From: Xanthoparmelia taractica
Lineage: Eukaryota; Ascomycota; Lecanoromycetes; Lecanorales; Parmeliaceae
Assembly (NCBI GenBank): GCA_033085395.1
Contig: JANQBS010000112.1
Span: forward strand, 58,316-122,315
Length of the DNA: 64,000 bases
Direction of reading: 5' to 3'
In this document: positions 10,781 to 22,112 of the stretch, piece by piece
How the letters are laid out: every line of letters starts with the position of its first letter
How positions within the stretch are numbered: the stretch's first letter is position 1
The notes under the pieces: model-generated
Told to the model about the DNA's origin: nothing
The model's input: the letters and a program-made list of their open reading frames with translations, nothing else
Databases searched by the model: none
Made by a program: the position numbers and the translations under genes

Positions 10781-11926
10781 TGGATTTTGAACCAGCTCAC
10801 TGCTGGCTAGCGCTACGGATTTCCCGCCTAGAAAAGCACCTTTAGAATAGGATACCTTACAGCAGGCAACAGGTCGACGAAGAATTCGGGATGTCAGTCA
10901 ATCATTGACTCTAGGACACGGCAGGCATGAACCGCTGCGCCAATCTGAAGGTCGAGCAATTATCGTGGGAAGGTGAGACGAGCAGACGAGGAAGCACCAG
11001 AGGGATGGATAAGATCTTGTCCGGGTGCAAGGCACGATAACGGATGTATGAAATGGTCTGGATACTGTGAGCCATTTGGAAGGGTGCGAAATGAGCCTCT
11101 GAAAGGGAGTAAGCAACAGGCTTGTCGGAGGAATAGGTACGGGCAAGCAGATGATGTTTGTAGAGGTCGGAGCAAATAGCAAAGGAGAAATCGCAAGTAT
11201 TCGGGTCAGGCAGTGAAGAGATTAGGGGAGTGAGAATGCTTTGATTGCCTAAAAGCAATTGATGCAGGATGCAGTAGTATGCTCATGCATGGTGGTCTAC
11301 AAATGGCATCAGCTGGCTTGGGGGGGGGGTTGTCGAATGGGTCGAATGTGTTAAGGTGAGTACTTTGGTATTGCTTTGACGGATGACCAGTCAATTTGGC
11401 GAGGTCGGGCAGCAATACTGCACGCTATTTGTTTCCCTTGCGCAATTTATTCCCATCCACCGACAACATTTACTGATACTCTCGGCCGAATCAAATCACC
11501 GCATTCGCGCCCGCGGCGCAAAGAGACTCTTTATGTTGATGGGAAGAAGGTGCCCGAGCGTACAGATAATGCGCACAAGGTTGGAACAAACAAAAGAGGA
11601 GGCCGTAGAAGTAGAGGTACAATTACCTTAGTGTACTTCGTAGGCAAGTGGTCAGCCGCCCAGCTACAGCGGCATCCGGGCCATTAGCGCCCTTGCTCGC
11701 ATATATTTATATACTTCTACGTACATGATGTGCACCGCTTTGCGTTTTGGAAGCACTACGGAGTACTCGTACCTTACTTGAGTCCATGTGATGATCATGC
11801 TTTTAGAGGCAGATCGGACAAAGCAGTAGCTGCTGGCTAGTGTAACAAGTGTCCGGAAGATGATGCACATGGTGCATATTCTATTGTACAATAATACTAT
11901 AATGAGAGACCAGCTACCCAATCGCC
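10781..11926. other. Intergenic, no gene seen
   Basis: Upstream region of the coiled-coil gene and 3' side of STT3. Contains a G10 run at about 11320-11329. Short frames on both strands have no family resemblance and no consistent splice sites. Confidence 0.55.
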
Positions 11927-14593
11927 TCACTCAACCCTAAGCACCCGAGGCCCTCGTCGTTTGGCCGTCTTCTTCTTTTTGTTGCCCTTGTCAAAAGCAA
12001 CAGCGCTGGCATGATCTCGACCCACATTGTCAAGATCCTTGACCTTGTAGATCCTGATGATCCAATTCTCACTCGTAAATGCTTCCTCCAAAGTACTCAG
12101 TTGAGGACCTTCAGCAGGCAGCTTCGACCCTCGCACCCGGTCTTGCGCCTGCCCAGCCGGGAACAGTGCGTTGTAGTTGTAGTATGACATTTTGTACCTA
12201 CACTCCGTCAGCAATCCGTCTTGAGCCACGCATCTTTCCTCAAGCTTACATCAAGCTGTTCCTCATTGTTGGGGTAGCCTCATCATCAACCCTATATTCG
12301 CCTCGTGCTGTAAAGTAATTACGCTCGTTGATTTCATCCGGCCAGATGCCTTCAGAGATGCGAACCATCCATAGGAACTTGTTAATGTCGTCGCCTGAGT
12401 AGCCCAGGAGTCCTCCAAAGACGACCAGCACGTAATCAACGTCATGTTGTCTGAGAATGGGATAGCTGACTTCCTCCCTCGAACTCATCGCCTTTCCCAC
12501 AGTCGCGATATGCGTATTATTCCACGTGTTATTATCGACCAGTGTGGGCCTGTCGGCCATGCCACCAATCTGATAGCCGTAATCCCACCACGACATGACC
12601 TTGGCCTTATCCGGAGTATTCTGGCGAAGCCAGTAATAGGCTTCGCGGTAATCATCGATGATGTGCTGACTTCCGTCAGGAAGCTTGCTGGCAAGCACAA
12701 CAGACGGAGAAGAATATGCATTCGAAGTGACCCATGTGCAGTGAAGCACGAACAGCAATAGGTATGTCGTCACTGCTCCAACGACCGAGGCTTTGGATAT
12801 GTACGAGTAGATGCCAAAGACCGGATTCCGCGTTGACCTCAACGAATCTTTTATCATATCGGCGGCACTTTTGACACTATCACTAGTGGCCTGACCGTTA
12901 GACTGCGTCTCCTTTGGTATCGGATTTTCGGCCACGAGGTAGGTATCCAGGATGCTTGAGATTGCCATTGCAGCCGCAATGCAAACGACCGGCGTAAGGG
13001 TCAGCATCAAACGAACCATGACGCCCGCAAAATAACTGGCCAAGACTGCGTATATGACAACGAAAACGTGCTCATCCTTCAGCTGCTGGAAGCACATGTA
13101 GACTCCGGCCGGAAAGAGCCAAATCATCAAGTTGAGGTCGAAGAAGAACGCAGGCCATGCAGTTGGCTGGTGCTCAGACACCGAGGCAATAATGGGAATG
13201 TGGATTTTCGCGTAGCCGGTGTCCCAAAGCGAATAGAAGCGACCACTCCAGGGAGCAATGACGCCCGAGACCGTCAAGAGGACCAAGACACCCACAGACA
13301 CTACAAATACTACGAAGACTAAGCCCCGAAGTAGAGTCTGAAACTGTTTGTTAGGAATTTGCTGGCGGATGAACTCGACAAAAGCCACCAATTGGAGAAG
13401 GCCGAAGACACCTGCACAAGTCAGATTTTGGCAACGGTCTTCAAGTTTGGGGCTGCACTTACCTAGCGCCGACATGTGGTCGCTGCTTCTAATGGGCAAG
13501 AATCCGACGAATGGAACCTGCATGCTAGCCAAGGTGCCGAGGGCAAACCATGTGCTGTAGCTTACATAAAGCCTGGGGCTGTATCTTCCCATACATATGA
13601 GCACAAACGTATGCAGTGGCAACAAGTTCGTAATGAAGACGTAGCCTCCCCATGCTGAGACCATGTATCCATAAAATAGAGCGGTCAGCGCTCCCCACAT
13701 GGCCGAGCCGTTTTTGACAGACTTGATCCATAAAAAGAAGGTAAACACAAGCAAAAATATGGCAATGGCCTCATTGTCGTAACTTCCAGCAACTGATCTT
13801 GAGATGTATCCAGGCGTGATGCCCATGAAGGCAGCGGCAAGCAGCCCGGCAGACGGAGACGCGCTCATCTCAGACGTGATCAGATATGATGCGAATGCAG
13901 TAAGGCCAGAAAATCCAGGAGCTAGAAGAACGCAGATATTGCGGATGTCGACAGGCATTGACAGTAGTCGGAGAATATGATAGATGATGCCGCTGGTGAC
14001 CATAAGCCCAGGATATAACGTGCCACCGGTGACACGTCCCAGGGGGTGCCATGTTCCTAGAGACAGGGTAAGTTAGCTATTTCCTTCTATACTTGTTCAG
14101 TTCAGCGCTTCGGCCACCTGGCGAGGTTTGCAGACACCGCGTAAATAGAGATATGAAGCGCAAGGGAGTGGAGGCCTCACGATCATCGAACCAGTCCCAA
14201 AAGCTGTAGAACCCATTTTGTACGAGATACTTCGTCGCCCGAAAGTTAAACCAAGGGTCGACTGCTTTCGATCAGCTCTTATATGCCAGAATACCATCTC
14301 GATATCGCGCCCGGTTTCTAGACACTCGGGGGTTTAACCAACATTCGTGGATGATGCTCTCAAACCCTATACAAAACAGAGATCAGTTAAGACGTTCTGT
14401 AAATGGCAGTTGACCTCCAAACTGTCGAGGAACGCTCTCATGTGGGCGATGGTGAGGACTTACGTATCACACTGAACAAACGACTAGCAACTGCGGCAGC
14501 AGCAATTGTGCACAGGATGATCAATCGAAGCAGACCCCTCGTATTTCGACCCGTGTTACCCTTTAAGAAGGGTTCTAAGACTTCCACTGCCAT
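11927..14593 (-). CDS. STT3: Oligosaccharyltransferase catalytic subunit STT3 (six exons, 753 aa)
   Basis: Transfers the lipid-linked oligosaccharide to Asn of N-X-S/T sequons in the ER lumen; membrane-embedded catalytic subunit of OST. Exons: 14593..14464, 14366..14343 (24 nt), 14261..14181, 14056..13463, 13411..12250 and 12197..11927; phases agree and the total is 2262 nt. The predicted start is MAVEVLEPF. The first acidic catalytic motif (HEF/DPWFN) is split by intron 2. The WWDYGYQI signature lies at about residue 547 and is followed by the DNNTWNN segment, itself a sequon. About 12-13 membrane segments precede the lumenal C-terminal domain. Intron 4 (13462..13412, 51 nt) is stop-free and in frame, so an automated call may wrongly retain 17 residues. 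The C-terminus is basic (KKKKTAKRRG). Yeast Stt3 is 718 aa, so the length is normal. Confidence 0.95.
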
Positions 14594-16077
14594 GTCTGAT
14601 TTGGTCGTCCAATGTTTGGGATAGCCTCAGAGAACAGATCACGCTCTGCGGCTTATGATTTAAGGTTGCCCCTACGAAGTACGGCGGCCGGGCAGGGGAC
14701 AATTACGGTACTCGCTTCCGATGCTTCAATTCCCCCTAAACTTAAATTCCTAAGTACATACTTTACGTTCCCATCTCTACGAAGTAAGAGTCTAAAGTAT
14801 GCTACGGGCTGATGCTGCTAAGAAATACCCACCAATCACTAACACACCATCCTCTTGACTCCTGCTGTCTGCGTGTCCATGCGTTGATGAGGACGAAGTA
14901 TCAGTAGAGAAATCCCTGTGTAGCATCAACCTCCCACCAGCGCCTTCAAGCTCGACACTCCGCGGCTAATATATCGAAATACCCAAGATTCTGCAGTCTA
15001 CAACCTCTCCGTTCTGCCACTGTCGCCAATCCGAAACGTGCATGGACATGCCTGTCCCGCTATTTTTCGCCCTCTACACCAACTATGAGGCTCGCAGTCA
15101 TACCCATCACGAGCTTGTAACTGTTGTGAGAGAAGTCGGCCACGCAATGCAAGGCAAGTTAATGTGCGGTACGGCTGTAAACCGCCGTTATCACCCAACA
15201 GCTACAGGGAAACTCGGTAAACCATTTGATGGGAGAGAGCATCGCCCTGCAGCAGCAGCGCCTTGTCTTTACGTTGCTGACAAGTATAAGAGCGCTCAAG
15301 TCCCTTGGTGATACTCGGACAGGGTGGACGGGATCCAAAGCGATGAAGGGAAGCGTGTGATAGTGTAGGGATGCCTTTCAGGCTTGGCAGGTTCTATCTG
15401 ATTGGTTATAGACCGTTTCAATTGCGAGGCAACCAATTGGAGAGAGGAATAAGAGCTAACCCTGCAAGTGGCGGCATGACTTGACCAGGCTTGTCATGCA
15501 ACTAGAGAAGCACCGACTCCTGCTTACACTATGCTGCTATCAGATCGTCAAAAGTCCTATTAGCTAGCGGTCGCAAGCCTCACCAAGACGGTTGATTCCT
15601 ACGCTGTCACTGCAGATTTCTGGCTTCGTCACCAAAGGTTCTCAGCCTTGTAACGATGCCCGGCCTCTATGCGGCGTTTTCTTAACTGGCCGCCTCACTG
15701 TCTTCCCCTCCTCGATTCGAATGGAACCCGCAGGACGCTGTGCTAAGTTTCGATGGCCTCTTCTACTTCGGTCAGAATACCTCACATGATCGGGTGCAGT
15801 TGCAACTTGCTTTCTTACCCTACGAAACGCTCATATGCGAACTCCCTTCCGCCTTGAAACCTCACCTTTCTCTCGCCTTGACCTCCCGGGCTGCAACCAT
15901 ACTATCGCAACTTGTCACTGTCACTCAACTGTTTCACGTATGCCTTTACCCAGCAAGTGATGCTGTTGCAAGTCCGTTATGCTGATCTTCACCGTTAATC
16001 ATCTAGGCAAGCGGTCGTCGAGAGCATCACCATTACCCAACCCTACATCCCTGCGACGTCCGCCAGCTGCTTCAATC
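14594..16077. other. Divergent intergenic region, no gene seen
   Basis: About 1.5 kb between the 5' ends of STT3 (minus) and the zinc-finger-like gene at 16078 (plus), so it must hold both promoters. No clear TATA box or conserved element was recognised. The small open frames inside have no family resemblance. Confidence 0.5.
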
Positions 16078-18470
16078 ATGTCAGAGTCCAAACTCATATC
16101 CTACTTTGAGGGGATGAAGAAAAAGTTTTGGCATGAACGTCGACATCTTCACCATGACGAGATCAAGCTCCAGTGGGCAGCTAAGGCAGCTCCATACACC
16201 AGCATCCTCCTTGACACCGAAGCTCCAACACTGCCACTCGAGCTCACCTCAACCCAGGGAACGCAAATGGCATGCCAACCCTCTTCCAAATCCTGGGCTG
16301 AAGCACCGGTGAGAAGGCGTGGGTCCGTACGTACCTACCTAGACTTGCCCTCATTCCCTCCTTCATGGAGCTGACGCTGGTATAGGATATCGTCGCTTCT
16401 GCCAAACCCGGGCAACCCTACCACGATGATCTTGCCTCACAGCCAATGTCTAGGAAACGAGCCAGGACTTCACAACATGGACCTGGAACCAGCGCCAAGA
16501 ATGCAATCAGTGCCCCATCACTCGACACCAATCCATGGCAGCTGGACAGCAATGCCCCATACTACGGATACACCAACACCTCAACATCTGGCCTCAGCTT
16601 CAAAGCCAGACGAACGTCCGCAGGCCGCATGCCTATAAATATACCGAAGGACCCTCCCAACATTAAAGTATATGAGCCCGCAGAGTACCTTCAGCAATCC
16701 GGGGCTTTCCCGTCGTCTAGCTCTTCTCCCCACACCAGACCTCAGCTCAACTTCAATAATCTCTCCATGCCTCCATTACCCCTTGAAGTACCGTCGCCTT
16801 TTTCAGTTTCTCCAACGACGACAGCGTCAGAAAGATTCACTGATACCACCCCCTCTACAAGCGTAGCGATGAGTCGGGAGGACAGTCTCGCCACGTCATT
16901 CTGTGGAGCTCTTGGGATGGTCAGGGTTAATTCTGGAACTTCGGATATCGACTCAGGTCAGGAGATGTGTCGGCAAGACTCATGCAATGGCTCGCACCTG
17001 AATCCTTTCTCTCCTGACGAACAAGGAGTCAGCATACCTTTCGACTCGTCTATATATTTTGCTCACGCTGAGGGAACGGCGATTGGAGACTCATCCGCAT
17101 CGATGCTTGCTGTCGAGCATCTACAGTTGCCTACGGCTTCAGAGCTTGACACTGAAATGAAAACAGAGGTTCCGTCACCTTCTATACCTACTGTGGAACA
17201 GGTACCGTCGCCTTCCTCACTGGATCTCCACACGAAGATGGTAAGAGATGCATCATCCGACTCAAATATATCATCGGTTTCTCGAATCTCTCGCCGCAGC
17301 CAAGAACAGGTAGCTCAAGCCGCACGCCCAATCGCACCGAAAGACCTACCTGAGAGCACAATCTCGAAGCAATCGTCGTCGACCTTGTCTGGCGGCCAAG
17401 ACATGCTTCGCCAACGGTCTGCGCCCGAACCGAAGGTTTTGATTCCGAAACTCCAGTACAGCCGACAAGCCAAAGAGAAGCTCAAATGCGAAAGGTGCAA
17501 CAAGAACCCTGATGGTTATAGAGGATCCCATGAACTTCATCGCCATATGGCTCTGGATCACAACTCTTTTCGCACCGCTTGGGTATGCGTCGACGTCTCC
17601 ACAGACGGATTTCTGTCCGGTTGCGCAGCTTGCGAGTCCAAAAAGCCATATGGGCAAGACTACAACGCTGCCGCACATCTTCGGCGCTTCCATTTTCATC
17701 CTAGATCTGGAGTCCGGCGGACCAATGTGGATCCTGAGGAGAGGCGAGGGGGTAAAGGTGGAGGGAAAGATCCTCCAATGAGCGAGTGTAGGCGATGGAT
17801 GACGAAAATCCAAGTGCCTGGGAAGGATTATATGGTGCTCGCTGACAGCGCCGTCGATGATGCTGGCGATGATGCCGCCGAGCATGACGAAGAGTATAAG
17901 GAGGAGCAAGGAGAGCAGGATGAGGTCGTAGGAGACTCGTCTTCGCCTGGGACCGTCCAGACAAATGGCGAAACCTTGCAGTCACCCGATGCCGCTGTCG
18001 GTCTGCAAATCCCCGCGTCCCCTATCGAGGGCTCAAATAGTCTCGAACTAGGCATAACCAATGATCGGCCCTTCACCCTCCCAACAAGCAATATTCCCTT
18101 CAGTCGATCAGGTCTCCAGTCAGCTCAGGAGATGCCTTTCGGGACATATTTGGAGAGTAACGCAAAAAGCTTCACTACACCCAGCATGAACTTGGCTTAC
18201 TCCCGCCCGACACTATCGTCGTCAGCCCCAGCTGCACCTTCTTTTCTGAGCAGCAACTCGGCATATACTGCGCAGGCCGACTTCGCCAACAGCAGCCCCA
18301 ATGTACTTGACCTACATTCAACCATGAGCAACAGCAGAATTGCTCATACTTTGGAAGATTTCAGTGATTTTCAAGCTTCATACGTCCCTGGTAATATCTC
18401 GTACGGGATGTCTTCGCCGAACAATCCACAGTTTTCCTATGGATTGCTCGACTTCCCTCCGTATCCCTGA
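16078..18470 (+). CDS. Zinc-finger-like protein with DUF7896-type Cys/His block (about 777 aa)
   Basis: Exon 1 starts at ATG 16078 (MSESKLISYFEGMKKKFW). Exon 2 runs 16386..18470. The intron donor is ambiguous: GTGAGA at 16309 or GTACGT at 16327; both join in frame to the acceptor GGTATAG and differ by six codons (VRRRGS). A short KKFWHERR segment opens the protein. The middle is disordered and Ser/Thr/Pro-rich. At about residues 448-530 there is a Cys/His block: CERC, ELHRHMALDH, CVDV, a GCAAC pair, and AAHLRRFHF. From memory this matches the fungal DUF7896 block, which resembles paired C2H2 fingers. The C-terminal region is acidic and then Ser/Pro/Asn-rich. Likely a nuclear regulator, but no target is known and DNA binding is inferred only. 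Confidence 0.8.
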
Positions 18471-19473
18471 GCTGCTTCGTCTTCTTTTAGTGACTTTTGT
18501 GCCTTTTCTTATATCGCGGTTTTATCTCCCAAATCCTATGTTTGTCAATATCAGTCTTGCACGTAAGCTGGTGGCTTCGTTGGAAGGACTAAGTGGCTGG
18601 TCGAAATGGTGTAGGTGATTGGCACCATTTATTTCCGTGGTCGTTGGAGATTCGTTTGTATCATCTGCTCTTTTCTCGGACACTCATCATACTTTGCCAC
18701 TCATGATGGAATGTCTAGGTGTTCTTCGGGTTGTGCTTGCGTGTGCTTTGTCACGGAAGTGTGGATGAGTAGTTATTGGGTACAAGTATATTGAACGCAA
18801 CGTCTTCCTAGCTAGATGTATAAGAAATCAAAGACTTATACATCTTCACCGGAATGTATGCAGCCTTGACACAATCTGCAAGGTTGTACCTGCACACTCG
18901 CTCTATTGGATGGCATTGCTCCTATGCCATTGTCGAGCACTGCCACTGTACACTGAATTCTAAAAATAATCACTGTGGCGGAATGGTGGGACTTTCATCC
19001 ACAGCCATTACTTCTAGACACAGTGAATGCGCGGCTCCCTTGTGGCTTAGCCTCGCGTAGAAGTAGTCTATCAAGCATAAGTAGAATGAACGTCTCTGAC
19101 ATGGCTACCTTATATTCAGATTCCTCTCCTAGTGTGCATTGAAATCAACCAAGACCATTCAAGAACGGGGAAATATCGGTCCGGGAGACGCTGCCACACC
19201 CTTTGCTCCGCCTCATACTCTCTATTACTCGGTCTTACGACGACACATTCATCAACCATCAGACACTCTGCTTCATCAATAGAGAATCAACAGTGAGCGC
19301 CTTTCTCTTGAGTGCGCTTCTTAAGACACACACGCCTTAATCTGTCAGTACCTCTTCATGGCCCCAGTCTCAAGATGACCGGTTGCAGCCGCCTTTGTTG
19401 TCAGCGCATACAGCTAACACTTCTCCAAGTCATCACACCTCATCCTTGCCCGGGCCACTGTACAAATATCACA
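18471..19473. other. Intergenic, no gene seen
   Basis: Three-prime region of the zinc-finger-like gene and promoter of the CYSTM gene, both on the plus strand. Nothing in it looks coding on either strand. Confidence 0.55.
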
Positions 19474-20154
19474 ATGGCAAGCCAAGGTTACTACAACCAG
19501 GGTCCTCAGTATCCTCAGCAAAGGTGCGCGGTCTCGCTGTCCTCTGCGATGTTTGTACAGGGTGTCTACATGCAAATCGCGCCTAAGGGACAAGCTTAAG
19601 GAATGCGTCGAAGAAGTATCTTGACTGACTTGTCTTCGCATCCAGCTATGGCGGTGGCTACCCTCAGCAAGGCTATCCTCCCCAGCAATATGGTGGATAC
19701 AACCAAGGTCCTCCTGTGAGTGTCGCATGACTCCTGGATTTCACCACGTCGCCCCAGAGCCTTGGCGCCAAGCATACCAGCGCAAGCATTTGGACGTGTA
19801 CCAAATGTGAAAAGGCAAGTGGGAGGCTGACATGATGAAATCAATTAGATGCAATACCAGCAAGGCCCTCCCCAGCAGGTCGTCGTGAAGCAAAAGAGCG
19901 ACCGCGGATGTTTGGGAGCTTGGTAAGTCTTACCTACCACCACGCCGCCGTTCCTCTCCATCCCCTGCTACTCAATGTGACCACCTTCACAGCTTCTGGC
20001 AGCACCATCTGCACTGATCGTTCCATCAGATTACGGGACCAATGCTAACACCATACTCCACAATAGTCTCGCGGCCCTCTGCTGTTGTTTCGTCGCTGAA
20101 GAAGGATGCGAATGCTGCGCCGACTGCTGCGAGTGCTGTGCCGACTGCTGCTAG
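19474..20154 (+). CDS. CYSTM-type cysteine-rich tail protein (four exons, 93 aa)
   Basis: Exons: 19474..19523, 19646..19715, 19849..19922 and 20067..20154 (282 nt). Donors are GTGCGC, GTGAGT and GTAAGT; the last intron has a GCTAACA branch site. The first 60 residues are Gln/Gly/Tyr/Pro-rich (repeats of PQQ, YGG, NQGPP). A VVVKQKSDRGCLGAC segment follows, then a short hydrophobic stretch (LAALCCCFV), and the protein ends in repeated CECCADCC units. This is the layout of the CYSTM family: a soluble Gly/Tyr/Gln-rich N-terminus and a Cys-rich C-terminal membrane module, reported at the plasma membrane and linked to stress tolerance in yeast and plants. Function here is inferred from that. The spliced frame is spread over four small exons, so it is easily missed. 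Confidence 0.88.
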
Positions 20155-22112
20155 AGCAGTTCCCTAAAGCTTGCCGCTAGGAAGATTGTCGATTACAGGC
20201 AATCCGCGAAGGATGGCGATGGCACATCACACTGGATAATGGCTACGGAAATGGTTTGAAGGGCGGAATTAGCGCTTGCTGGCGTGCGTCTGCATCATGG
20301 ATAGTTTGTTCTCACTCTACTACCTACTTTCTCCGACACACATTGCTTGCAATGAACGTGAAGGTAACGTGGGTTCTCACGGCCTCTTGTATATGTGGGT
20401 TGAGTTTGTTCAGAGCCCCTTTTTTCTCCTTAGGTCAGGGTCATTCGATTAAGCATGCACTTCGTTAGACATCATATCAGAACATTCAATCCTGGTACTC
20501 TCGTCTCACGTTCCTAGGCTCTTGCCCACAGCTCAACCTAGCACTTCCTCGCCCTGAACCTTCACTGCGCTCCATCTCTCTCTCTATTACTCATGATTAA
20601 AATTAACCCTCCGCTTCTACGCAAGCCGTGCTTATCCGCACTAATATTCTCCCCCTTTCCTTTGAGCATCCAAGCCCCATGCCCGATAAAAGAGAGTCAC
20701 ATGAGCTCGGTATAAGACGGCGCAGCTCAAACGCATAGGATGAGCCAGCCAGCCCAACAGCTTACTTACGCCTTCGCTCCCCTTTTTAAGGGGAGAATGG
20801 AATGTGGGATATTGGGGCAAGGGATTTTGGATATGAGGCCGCTTGCTTTGCTCTGGATAATGGAGAGGAGAGGAGAGGAGACTTGGCGGTTTCTTTGTAG
20901 GGGTGTGTTTCTTGGAGGTGGTTGGAGTAGTTGATGGGAGCATTTTGTTGGGGGGAGGGGGAAGGGGGTGCTGTTTGTTTGTTTGTTTGTTTGTTTGGGA
21001 CAGTGTGGTAGTGGTTGAGTGGTTTCCTTATTGTCTCTTTGTTATCGGGGCCGGTCAGTTAGTCAGTCAGTCTGGTGGTGCGCTCTCGGTCTTCAGTATC
21101 GTTTCGTTGCGTTTTCTTATGGACTTTCTGGACTTGGCCCATCCTCATCGCCTTTGGCGGTTATTTTTGTGGCTCCTGGCCTTGACTACTATTCGCTTTA
21201 CCTTCTTCCTCTATCACATCCGATCGGTAGGCGAGCGTCGTTCGTACCCCAAATTAAAATGCAGGAACAGAATTCCCCCATCCCCATTCTCATCCCTCAC
21301 ATCGTCGCGTAAGCCTTTTATTCTCTCCATGCCGCCTTTGCGGCTGTTCTTGTTGACGTCGACGTCGGAGAAAAGCGCCGTTGGCTCGAGCGCAGTGGCT
21401 GCTGAAGGTGGTGCTGATGTCGGTGTATCGGGAGGCTGATATTCGGAAATTGGAACGTGTGCTGGCTCCGCTTTTAAAGACGGGCTAGTACGTGGTGTCT
21501 ACGCTGGGAGGTCTGGTGGGTATGGGGTCTTGTGGGATCGCTTTTGCTCTTGCTGGGGTAAGTCTCTATGGGTTGGGGAGGCTGGTCAGGGGTTGGTAGA
21601 ATGGGGAAGGGGGGGTTTTCGTGTAGTTGGGGATTACAAAATAACGAAGTTATTATCCCCGGTGACAGATGGATTGGGAGTGGTGTATCGGCTGCTTCTG
21701 TCTCCTGCCGGTTGCGAGAAGTAGTGGCGTGTTCCTTCAGACGCCGGACTTCTGCTTTTGATGAGCCCAATTTCACACCAAGGTAACAACAAGGTAGTAT
21801 GTCAGGCTTTCTCAGGCCTGTTGGCTTTGCGGATTGTTTCTCTTGGTGATTTTCCTTCTCCTTTCCGCCCTTCTCAATGTTTAGCAGCTTCCTTGGAACT
21901 AGATCTTTTACTTTGGCGCTGTTTCGTGATCCCTCTACGTCGAGGGTCAAATGTACTTCGGTCTTACCTTTGCATTTTTGCAATCATCCTGTGTTCCTCG
22001 ATGTAAGATGCTCGACTTCTCTGATCATGCTGGCTTTTTCTGTGCCCACCAGAATATGCCATGCAAAGTGGACGGACCCTCAGTCCAAATCTGATAGATG
22101 TTTTAAATGTAT
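20155..22112. other. Intergenic; possible unresolved small gene near 21.3-21.5 kb
   Basis: Two kilobases between the CYSTM gene and the 3' end of the first F-box-like gene. It includes a GTTT tetranucleotide run (20973-20997) and G-rich stretches. Around 21220-21500 the minus strand has an unbroken protein-like frame without a visible ATG, while the plus strand shows donor-like GTAAG sites at about 21309 and 21555. I could not choose a model. Confidence 0.4.
20973..20997. repeat. (GTTT)n microsatellite
   Basis: Six tandem GTTT units in a G-rich intergenic stretch. No function inferred. Confidence 0.75.

Noticed and set aside
20903..21439. 178-codon plus-strand open frame
   Set aside because: Low-complexity Gly/Val/Cys/Phe opening over the GTTT repeat and no family resemblance. 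A minus-strand frame in the same place looks more protein-like, so neither was called.
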